From contig JAUIRK010000745.1 of NCBI GenBank assembly GCA_030549495.1, positions 310,001-374,000 on the forward strand: a DNA stretch of 64,000 bases. Reading direction: 5' to 3'. The stretch is from Nectonema munidae. Taxonomy: Eukaryota > Nematomorpha > Nectonematoida > Nectonematidae. The notes beneath the pieces are model-generated. The model was not told the DNA's origin. It searched no databases and was given only the letters and a program-made list of their open reading frames with translations. Of this stretch, positions 51,301 through 63,300 are shown piece by piece. Both the position numbers and the translations under genes were made by a program. Positions within the stretch are counted from its first letter, which is position 1, and the number at the start of each line of letters is the position of its first letter.

Positions 51301-54300
51301 TGATTTAAAAGTGTAGATCGGTTTATAGATCCAGGTTCTAACGTATCTTTTGAAGCGTACGTGTGTCTGTGAAGGGTTACAAAATCATCACAGTCTCAAT
51401 AGACACTACAGAATTCAGGATTTTCATTCCTTATTTCATATTCGCAAAAATAGCTTAAATTTAATTTTTTTTAGTAAAGTTAGCTTAGGAAAACAGAGCC
51501 CAAAATATCATGGATTCTCTTTCAATACACATTTTCCTTTTCATGTATTTATCATATTATTTTTGCAAGGATTTTTGTCGCTGTTGCAAACTTAAAAATG
51601 TGTCAATCCAAGTTTATTAGCAAATAAAAAAGCAAAAACTTATTTTAATAAATGAAATAGTAGGCTCGTTAATGTATATTTACTTTACACGTCAGTGAGA
51701 AAATATAAGGAAAGGAGGTTGGAGCCGTGTTGCCTAATATTTGAGACATATGCCCGCTTTACTTCTATAAAGATACTCCGGATTAAGAAAAATGAAGAAC
51801 TGCATTTTTAAATTCACGTGTAATTATTTTAAAGCGAAAGAGAATGACACGCAAGCAAATCAAAACAAGAAACGCTGAGAATGGAAGTAGCATCAGCGAA
51901 CCAATACAAAATTACCAATAACTGCACCGCCAAAAAGTATTCGTTTTTAAATACATTTCATACAATCTATGAGTGATAGCGGAAATATTTATACATCTGT
52001 CTGCCATTTTTCATGATTTTTTCCTTGAAAAGACACATGCACATTTATACGTGTGCGTGTTATACCTGGGAATTTGAGGTCATTAAAATACAAGCAGGAG
52101 TTGATTAGACTTACTCTTTCAGTGAGCGAGAGAAGAATGTCTTGTATGGACCTCTCGATGGCCAGCTTCACCAGTTGTTTCAGTTGGGGGTAAAAGCGGA
52201 AGAGGGGTATGTTGGGGTTTATGTAGATGTAGGCAAGGATGGAAGAGAAGGATGTGGAGATGTCGGTGTAGCGGAAGTTCGGCGTGGGAGGGGATGAGAG
52301 AAGGGCGGCGCTGCCAGAAACGCCATTGCCACTGCCGTTGTTGTTGGCGGGTGTCGGGGCGGAGGGTGTGGGGGCGAAGTTGTTTTGTAGGGGCGTCGGC
52401 AACGCGAAAAAAGCGTTGTTCGGCTTCTTCGCCATGACTTGTGGCTGGGGATGCTGAATGATCCTGAAATAAACCTTACTTGCGCATACACACACGTTTC
52501 TTCTAAAGCAGCATTTTTGCATTTTGTGATTCTTAGGGGTGCTGTAGGCGCGTTTTACGATAGTTTTTAAAACCTCTATCTTCCCTATACCGAACGTCTA
52601 CAGCGGGGACGCGCATGCAGGAGAAGAGTGAGGGGCGAGCCTTTCGCTCCACCAATACTTTCTGTTTTTCAATTTTATATAATTAAAAGACTTGGTTGGC
52701 TTGTGAGTGACCCTCCATATTACTTTACTTCTTTACGGTTGAGAGACAAATATTTTTAAATAAATTTTAAGTCTTAAGCGTATAGATAAATGCTAGTGCT
52801 GACATTAAAATTAATTTGAGAATTAAAGGGGCGCTGAGTATGAAAAAATTGGGAAGCATGTTGTAAACTCTACTTCTGACGATTTTGAAGAATAAACAAA
52901 AGACATCATTCATTTACATAAACTTGATCCACAACTTTATTAGAGGATTGAAAGTAGGCCGGATAAGGAGCTAGTGAGAGTAGAGAAAGACAGCCGATAG
53001 CTCTTCAAGGATTACAAAAAGCAATCACGCAAAGAGGAAGATAACGAAATTCTTCAACAATTTGACATGATTATTATTAGAAGAAAGGTGGGAGTAGAAA
53101 ACTGTCTTTTTTGCACTTAATAAGTCCAGCCCTGCATTCAGGTCCTAAGACTCGAGAATATGACTTCAGTACATAAAAAAAATTAAGAATTCACTTTTAA
53201 AGCTATAGCTTTTTTGTAAAAAATTATAAAAAAATTTTTTTAAAAAAGGTGTTAACAAATTTTTCAAAACAGGGAATAATACAGTAAACAAATCGGTAGA
53301 CTTCATTTTGTAAAAAATTGTAAAATATTAAAAAAATTGTTTAAAAAAGTGCTTACTTAAAACAAATTTATTCAAAATTTTCAGGGAATATACATTATAC
53401 AGTTAAACAAATCGCTGCTGTCATTTCAATAATGTGCCCCCTTGGGTGAAATAGCTAATTTAAATGCCACATTTAAGGCTATCTCATACGATGTTATAAA
53501 AGTTATTACCTATATTTTGCAATTTGCACGATTTTAGTAAAATTTTGTAATGAAAGAATGGAAAAATGTTCAAATTAAAAAATATTTATTCTTTTTAAGT
53601 ATACCGTGCTCCCCACAGTGCATCAGGGGGGACCTCTAATAAATGATTTTGATCCCTTAACTTTGCTCTTGTGGTTAGAGCATTGGATTTAGAAATTGCC
53701 TTTTTTCAATTTAATGCCAGTTTAAACTATTTTTCAAATAAGTTTAGGAACTTTGGTAAAAGTGTAGTCTTTTTAACTTGCTAAATACATTTTAACAATG
53801 CAAAAAATATAAAACGTTGCAAGAAAAAATAGGTTTTAATTCCTTAGATACACAAAAGTTAACTTCTTCACATGCATTCAACAAGCATGCTTAATTGATC
53901 AGAACAAGAGCAAGGATTTTTTGTGATGGCATTTAAAAATGTTTAAAGCTTACAAAGCATATTTTGCAGTGCTAAATTAGGAATTATAGCCAGATCCCTA
54001 AAATCGTTGAACTGAGAAAAATGAACTGGACTTTCTATTTTCTATTGAATCAGCACACCACTGTGCTGATCTTCCGATGCCCACACATTCAATTTGAAAT
54101 GAAGCTTCAGCGGAAAAAATAAGCAAATCAGAAGATGAAGGCAGTTAAGATCTTACAGATGTAGATGTTGAGAGGAATCGAATGACAAACTATCTTGGTT
54201 TGACTCAGTCAAATCCAGAGATTTTGAAAAAAAATCACCATTTCTCATACTTCCTCCCCAATGCAGACACGTTGTACTATTGCAATGGTGTATGAAGTCA

Positions 54301-57300
54301 TATAAAATGCATGTAATCCCAGTAAGTGAAATCTTTTAATTGACAGTTCCTCTAGAAACTGTTCTCCTGCCTTGGATCATTCCTTAAGACCACAACGATG
54401 CCAAACATCTATTTGAATCTTTGAAATATAACTAGTATTGCAGCGAAGTTGTTTGAGGCATATAATAATGGCAGTTTGATGCGATTTTAACGAAGATACG
54501 ATAAAGTTTACATTATCTATATATCATTGGGATATTAGAAAAAGACTACACATTAGCAAAGGAATTTCTGGCATAAAACACATAGTTCTCGGTGGTGAAA
54601 CATATTATGAAGAGTCATTAGTGGATCTTCAAAGGGTTTTTTTATACATTAAACTGGATCTAAAGAAAGAGATTATTACAGCCTTTGATAAAGAGGTTTT
54701 AGCCTTCAAGAATCATTTCCAAAGCTCTGAGAGGTAAATATGAGAACAGGCATGCTCATTTGACTATAAGGCAGAAAAATCATGAAATGCCGATAATTTC
54801 CAAGAAACTTAAAAGAAGAAAAAGCACTAAAATTTTTGTACTAAAGGATTTTCTAGGCAATAACAAAACGGACAATTATGTGGAACTTATTGAGATCTTG
54901 GTAAAAAGCCATAGCCATATGGATTGTAGGATGATCTTAAGTTCCATATTCTTGATGCTTTCATTGACAATTTTAAGGAGAATATGAGAGAATACACAAA
55001 GAAACAACTAGAACATTTTCACTAACATATACTGAGCTTTGAAAAGAGTTATCAGGAATCTTACTATGGACATTTGATTTCAGGCTTATTTGGCAATTCG
55101 ATGAAAGAAAAGATAGAAAATTGCTCATTCTGACTTGATAAATTTGTCTCAGGGAATTCAAAATGTAACTTATCTTTTATTTTTGTTTTAAGTTCAAATA
55201 TAGTGAAATTTAAGCTTTTCTTAAATCAAAAATTCATCATGAAAGCCCCAAAAAATTTAAAAAGAGCAATGGACATTTTCTATCGCTTTGCAAAGAAAAA
55301 AAGAGTTGGGAAATAACAGTTATTTGGCAGAATCGTGTTACATATTTTTCAGGATATCATAAGAGAAAAAAGAAGGCACTTTGATGAATCTTGAGCTAAA
55401 GTGTAGAGAGCAAATTTAAGTTATAAATTTGTTAAATAGAATGAAAGGTGAAAAAATGAAATAAAAGCGAAACTGTTGACAAGGAGAAGACTTGATATTG
55501 ATTGAAGCTTTACAGGATGGCTGTTGTGGAAGAGAAAGTGGATTAGATTGGTCTGTTGAGGGAGTATATGAAGGAAATGTGAGCTTCTGGCAAAAAAGAG
55601 TAAGGGTTATGATTAAAAACAAAACATAGAACTAACTTTCTTTGGAATAGATGAGAGCTGAGAATTGTAAAATGATGGAAAAACATCATTAAAGGGTTTA
55701 TTCAATAAGTGTGACGGTTCAATATCCCCAAGTTTCTGCCCTAGGCATTTATAGAGCATTTCGATTTCAAATTTCAGATTCAACTTCATGTTTGGTTCTT
55801 TGTGAATTTCAGCCAATAATCGCATTATTTGAAGGAGCCAAGGATTGGGAATTTTGAAAATCTAAAAGAAAAAAAATTGGAGAAGATGGGATTCGAACCC
55901 ATGACTTCCCGCATGCGAAGCGGGCACTCTACCACTGAGTTACATCCCCATTCAAATTTTTGCAATTTAAATGAATATAAAATATACTTAATATTCAAAA
56001 ACCATAAATCCGAAAATTAAGGTGAAAATCAAATTTTCCCTAGGTTTAATCAAAAATAAAAATTAATTTCTTAAAATAGCATTTCTATTTTTTTTTAAGT
56101 AAAAAATGTCTTTGAAAGTACTTACAAAAATATTTAATAAATTCAACGCCAGCGCTTCGCTTCCGGCTAAAGATTTTGGCCCCGCCACTAATTTTTTCGA
56201 TTTTCTGTTCCATAAACAATTCCATAAATGAATAATTAATCTTCTGCATATTAATCGCCTGGTTAATAACAAAACAATGTTATAAATGAACAATTTAAAA
56301 TCACTCATTTGTAAACTTGACAATGAATGAGACAATGAGAGAACATCTAAACGTTCGTGCAGACTTAAGATGATAAAAAGGTGTTTCTAATTGAAACACA
56401 CGTCAAAATGAGAAGCGTTCAAGATCAACGTTGGAATAAACGAATCATTCAAAAACATAGGTAAAGAACATCCATTGAAAGTTTTCCGTGTAAAAAGACT
56501 TAGTTGACTTGCGTATACATCTTTGACTTTCAGTAGTTCATTTTGGTGGTAAATAAAAGTAGTATGACTTAGGACACAATTCTCAGCGTTAAAATCAGTC
56601 TTAGTTAGCCTACAAGGCCAACCGAAAAATATACATAATAAATTTGTTGAAGTCGCAAACTTTGCAAAGATCACTTTACTACACCTTACATTACGCAAAA
56701 GGAGTTACTCGACTAGTGAAAAAAGGTACCTTGCTTTTCGAAGACGGCTCAAGCAGCTTGCCAACAAAGGGAATCACAAAGAGTAGGTATTGCTGTCCTA
56801 AGTTCGCAGCCTCCAAGATCAAAAGCTTCACGTTAATCTGAACTGCAAGAATCGGAATGTCTTTGGATAGGGTTAGCAGGCCTAGCCAGTGTCCGAGGTT
56901 CTTGAGTAGGGAACGATCCGAAAAGTTGGAAGAAGATTTATCACATCTTAACAAAATCTAGAAAGAAAAAGCTCTTTTTAATTTGCAATAAAAACGTTTC
57001 ATAAAAAAGGACACTGTTTTTGTCTTTAGTCTCATTACTCAAGGAAAGAGGGAAAACATTTAGTATACTTGATAAATAATGTTGTTAGCGTTAAAAATAA
57101 TGGTCATGCCGCATAAATATAGAAACACATAAATGAACACTTGTTTTATGTGATTCATTTTGTTCTCTTGTCAGGGATGCTCAACCTGCGGCACATGCAG
57201 CATTGTGGCCCTCGGTGTGACGCACTTCTTCACTCACAATTCTGAGCAATGTAGAGAGAGATATTTTCCTATTTTTTAAAAACCCTCTAAATTGCGCTAT

Positions 57301-60300
57301 TTTTATATTTTACTATTATAAAATTGAGAGTATATTGGAATCATTAAAAAACATTTACAGTCAAGAAAAGTTTAAATATACTTTTTTCAGGTTTATTATC
57401 TATAACTTATACTATGGAAAATGCAATTGTTTCAAAATCAAAGTAACATAATTAATAGTGTACTTTATATACATTTTATTATTTATTAATTAGAATTATT
57501 TTGATTAAAAATATTTTTAAACAACTTTTTAATAACATGTTTGGTTTTTTGAAAATCGTTCCTTTTAATATTTTTTTAGCTTAAAGTATTTATAATGGCG
57601 TGAAAATTTCGTAAAAAACCCAAACTTAAAAATGAAAAAAGAATAGTCGATTGGTGTAAAACGCTCATGTGTGTCCAGCGAAGGTTAAGCAACATAACAT
57701 CAAACGCATATATAACCCTAAGCTTGGGAAGGATTCGGATAAATACATTGGAACACATAGAAAAACAAAGTTAGAAGAGCTTGAAAAACATGAGTCCTGA
57801 ACTTTTAAGAAGACTTTTTAAAAAGCAGATACATGTACAAAGTTTGTATTTTGAAAGCTGAAAAATTGGCATAAAATAAAATCGATAAATAAGCCAATTG
57901 GCCCCATTGTTGTCAAAATGGAGCTCATAATATGCCATAAAAAATTTTATGCACATAATATGCCATAAAAATTTATTGGAAAAATTAAATTTTACTGTAA
58001 ATATAAAAAAGGTTTTCCTAATATATTTACAAAATGAAATATTCAAATATCTTGAATTACTTTTTTTCATATTACATTGAAAATGTTCTTATTTAACACA
58101 TAAACCTTAAAATAAAGCAAAAAAAATTTTCAGGCAGTTTGGAAATTCATTCCATAAAAAAAAATTGGTTGGCAAATGTGTTTTCTGTCAAAAAATTTGA
58201 AAAGTGGAACAAGTCAACCAGTACACCTTTTGATGTTTTTGATAAAAACTTCACTTAGTTTTGTAGGAAAATTTTGTTCATTTATTGATACCGATCCTAC
58301 TCATATTTTTCGTTTTTTTACCAACGTTATTATTGAAGAATCTAAAAGATATGCTTTTCAAAACAACAACCAAGAGTACGATTTATTTAGTGAGGAGCTG
58401 GATATATTCATTGAAATAATTATACTTTCTGGTTGTCATCATCTTCCCCACCAACATATGTTTTGGTGTAAGCAAGAGTACCTAGAAATACCACTTGTAA
58501 ATTCCATGTCTTGAAATTGCTTCCAAATGATTTAAAAAACGTTCATCTTGTAGACAATGATAACATTGTTTTTGGAAATAAGGCAGCCAAAATTCAAGCT
58601 TTATATGATCATACAAACAGAGTATTGGTTTATTTTGAGGCTTTTTAAGAAGTGTGCATAGTTGAACAAATGGTATCATTCTATGGTAGGAATTCGTACA
58701 AAATGTTTATAAGCGGTAAGGTGTGGGTTTAAAAATTGGATTTTGGAAACGTCTACTCGTTTTTCGGTATGAATCGAACTTTATACTGGGGCAGAAAACA
58801 AAGATAAAACAGTAATTTGCAATCTTATCAAAGAATCTGCGTTGAATCCTAGCTAAGATGACATCTACTTTGATAATTTTTTACATCATATTATAACTTC
58901 TTAAAGACAACGGTTTTAGAGCAACAGAAAGTGTCTACAAAATAGAAATGGAAACAAGGATGCGTCTATTTAGTAATTCTTTTGATTTAAGCAGTCTAGA
59001 GATGCCTCCATTGAACTCATTGAACTAAAAAGCAGAAGTTTTTTAAAGAAATTTTATCAAGAAAATTCTTCTTTACAATTTTACAAGAGTTTTCTAATAT
59101 TTGTGATTTGGCAAAAAAAAAAGACTGTGCCTGGGGAAGCACTTCCTATTCTGAGCAATTTTTTATTGGAAAAATATTAAAAGTGCAAAAGAAATAGAAT
59201 TACTGGTGAACAGTTATGAAACATTTTAACACATTGATTCTGATATCGATGAAATATTAAAGGGCAGGCAGTTACGAAAGTCTCACTAAAAATTAACGTT
59301 GTATTTTATACACATTACAACAGAGTATTTTTTCTTATTTATTCTTTTTAAATTTAACACACGTTTTCTTAACAAAAGTCTTAAAAATAAATCTATTAAT
59401 TAGTACACCTTTAGAATAAGACCTTTTTTGAAATGAAAACGACATTAAAATCCGATACGCCACAGTCCACGTATCGATTCAGGTAAAAGTAAACATTTTT
59501 TAGTTTTCCGCTTAAAATTATTTATTTATCTTAAAACAAAGCAAAATTAGTTCATCATATCGGGCTTTTTTGTGGCCGCCTATTCTTAAAAGAAGGAAGG
59601 CATTTTTGGTCAGTAACGAAAAAGATTGAGCATCTCTGAGATAGAAGGTAGTGATGCAATTGCACACAAAGTTATTCAACTCGATATAAGATTGAGAGCT
59701 GAGCGTGTAGGTATAATGTCGGATAATAATGGGGGTGTGCTCATTGGACAAAAATTCTTTAAAAAAAAATTATAATAAAAAAGCGCCCCTGATGATAATA
59801 TTGCTGTTTGTAGTGAATGGCTATGAACTAGTATAATTTTTTCTTCATTTCAACCCTTTGCCAATTCAAAAACGCCTTTTTAAGGTATTCGTAATTATAG
59901 GAGTCAGAGAAGGGTATTTGATTTCAAACTGCATTTCCATTCCTATCATGGCTTTTATGAGATTCTTCGTCCTTCAAAACATAGGGGATCTCTACAATTT
60001 CAACTACGACTGCGCAACCCCGGTATTAACGTAACCGAAAAATATTTGAGTGACAAGCAGAGGAAGACTTACTTTTATGTTTTTGTACGTCTCAGAGAGA
60101 ACATGTGAATTGAGTGAATCGTTTTTGATGCCGACAATGAAGTTGAAATAGAGCGTGTGAAAGTTGTGCTCAATACTCGCTCTATTCATCACAACGTAGC
60201 GCGCAATCCACGGAATGTACTCCTCTTGGATTAAAGGCTGCATTTCTTGTGTCTGAAAAGTTGTTATCAAGAAGGGTTAGTTAAAGTTAAGTGTAGTGGT

Positions 60301-63300
60301 TATTTGGATTCCAGGGCCCTAGATTTAGTGAGTAAAAATAATGGTCGGGAAAGCTAAATCAATCTTGTTATTCAATCGCCTAGAGGTGGTGTGGGCTACT
60401 CGATTGAAGAGGGCAGGATCAGCAGCCTGGAAAGCACGAAAGTCGCTAAGTAGTGTTTTATAAAAGTTGTGTTAGGACTAGCATATTGTGTATTACTCAA
60501 CGTTGCCGTTAAAAGGGAAAGCACTGAGAAGAATGTAGAGGATTGTGAGTTTAGTTTAGGGCCTATGATAAGGAATGAAGGAGTAATAACATTTTGCAAT
60601 GTTGAAGAGATAATAGTTAATGAAAAACAAAGATTGAGATAGCTTCGTCTCACAAATAGCAAGCCGAAAGAAGAGTTTTAAGAAAGTATTTTGAGGAACA
60701 AGGAAAGGGTCCCTCTCGCTACGACACTCACTCGATATTAACATTAACATGATTTACGAAAGTTTGAAAAATACAAGGTCGCGTTCTTCGTTTTGATCTT
60801 TCATACATTCTTCTATGCCCTAAACTTTATCTACGTGATAATCCGCGAAAACGTTCATTTCTGTATAAAGGAAACTCTGTTTGGGTCCCTAAACGACCAA
60901 TATAGACGATAAATCAAAATTACTTTTTGAGCGATGTTTGATTGCGAGAGGTTGTTATAGATGAAGGCAATTTTGTCAATAACTTTTTCAGTTGGTGTAA
61001 TCATTTGTTCCTGGGTGAGGGTTGGAGTTGAAGAAGCTGCTGAATAGGAGAGAGTGACAGCCTGTGCAAAAAATGAAACGTGTAAAAGATAAAAACACTA
61101 GAAAAGTAAGAGCTTTGCCTTGTTCTTTTGAAGAAAGTGAATGATGGGAGGAGATACGGAAATGGGAGGTAGAGGCTTGAAGTGATGGGAAGAGTTGATG
61201 ATGACTCTGCTGGGAGAAGCTGTGCTGGAAGAAATGAGGGGGTCTTTGCCTTGAACACCCGCCTCAACGTACTCTATCAAGTGAGATGGAAGCTGCCGAA
61301 AATGGGGAATCTGCGTGATGTGCATGCAATACTGACTGTACTCTTTCAGGCGTTCTTTGAAGGCGTCCAATGCGGTTATCTGAAAATTAAATATCATTTC
61401 TTCCATTTGAGACACTTGAAAAGAAGAGTATCTATGCACAGAGGCACCTTGATAGTTTCCTGTAACTATTCTGACGGAATAATTCGTTATGAAGGATAGC
61501 GACCCTTCAGACAAAGAAGAGTTACGATTAAATTCGAAAGCAAGACTTGGAAGAATCACATGTATAGACAACGTTACGCTTTACTGCTTATCTGTCGTGT
61601 AATAATAATACAAGCTGCACAGTGTGAAATCTATTACGTAACTAAACACGTTAGATCTAAAATGTGCCGCCACACTAGTGTGATTACTGGAATTGAAAGT
61701 TGCTTTATAAATCTTCTCTTCATTTTCTATATCAAGATTTATAACGGAAGAAAATTAAAATTTTTGACGAACGAACTCAATGAGTGAAATAGAAGAATGA
61801 AAAATGTTTTAAAAATAGTTTACGAGCCTTTTCAATTGCGCATCGTATTAATCGTAGACAAAGGCCCCATGCTAAGTCACTGCTTTCATAGGCCCACTTA
61901 GAAATATCTACTAAAATGAAATCAAATTTCACTCTCCAAAATTTTGTACGTAAAGCCAAAAAACATTTGTGATGAATGGAAGAATTCATTGAAAGGGCAA
62001 ATATTTTGTAGCTCAACAGTATGGCCGTGATGACTTAATCTACGTAGCAGATAGAATAAGATTGCTCGCTGTGGTGTAGAATAAGCAAGATTTGGAAGCT
62101 CAATCAAATATAAATAAGTGGTTTGTTCAAAAATATAACTTTAAAAATCTTAAATCTCATTTCATTTTTATATATCTTTGTATTTGTTGTCGCTGAAAAA
62201 TAAAATAAAAATTGATACGCCAAAGTAACGAAGTTTGTCGTTTTTAGGGGACTTGAGAGCATCGAGGACGTATCGAAGGGCAATGGCTAAGCCCACGTAA
62301 TTCGTGATGCCTTTATCGATCAGGCCGCCAAAGAGACAGGCTGTGGTGTGCAGTTCTTTATCTGGGTAGGTGGAGAAGAAGCGGTACTCGTCAAACAAAT
62401 TACGAATCATGCACGCAAACACTTCCTAAAAACAAATGAACGTGTAATCAGCAGCCGCATTGCCACGCTACCAAAAGATCAAGTATTTTGAACGCAGTAA
62501 ACCCCTTTTCTCCTTTGAAAACAACGAAGCCCATTGCGTTCCCCGCACTAAAGTCTTGAGTGAGCGCGACCGCATGCCCGAAAACTTTGCGAGAGGGTAA
62601 AGAAAGATGAAATGCGGGTATAATTATTTTGCTTTGTCTATATACAATATCTTCAAGGTACAAGTATAATGTCCATGAAATTAAAAGGCAAAGTATCGAT
62701 ATGCGCACTTTAATCTTGATTTGCACTATTTTGCTAAAAATAACATCATGTTTATATTGAAGAAGCTACAATATTTATAATTTTGTTTAACACTTGTACA
62801 ATTTTTCAGACATGACCGTTATTTATGTGACAGTCCATCAAGCGCATAATTTAGACTTAGTACAAGAAAAAAGTTTTGAAAGAAAATTAGATAAAAATGG
62901 CACAATGAATTTAAGGATCTTTCAGATTATTTGTCGTTAAGATGATCTTTTTAGCTTTTCTATAAAATAAAGATACACGTGAAAAGGACGATATCTTCAA
63001 AACGCATCAGAACAAAGTTAATAAGTAAGAAGAACTGGGCGCTGATACATGAATAAATTGACGAATTTTGAAATTCGGTTTAAATAACATACCCGTGTTC
63101 TGAAATCCTTTTAGCGCATGGACCAGTGGCTGGAGCTCAAAATTGATGGACACCACAGTAACATTTAAAAGATTTGGGATTCGGAGTAAACAGACTATTT
63201 AACACTTTTCTTTAACAAGTTTTTAATATTATGATTTTGAAGTTGATAAAACCACAATTTTAACTGAACACTAGTTGTATATATCGTATTTCAAAATACT

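Larger units (their letters stand above)
52454..55636. other. CNOT1 intron (3.2 kb)
   Basis: Contains a small GC-rich patch (about 52545-52650), an unclassified repeat copy (53480-53625), a tRNA-A-box-like word near 53690 and a decayed mobile-type ORF (54540-55190). Remainder AT-rich. Confidence 0.5.
56958..60072. other. CNOT1 intron (3.1 kb)
   Basis: Holds a hAT-like end (57172-57215), a piggyBac-type remnant (58140-59260) and a 77-codon minus-strand frame (59751-59518) whose last codons contain AATAAA and which is preceded by a T-rich AG. Confidence 0.5.

Noticed and set aside
52454-52522. Methionine at 52522 as a start for the linker exon
   Set aside because: The exon begins at 52453, where phase and an AG agree; the upstream reading is intronic.
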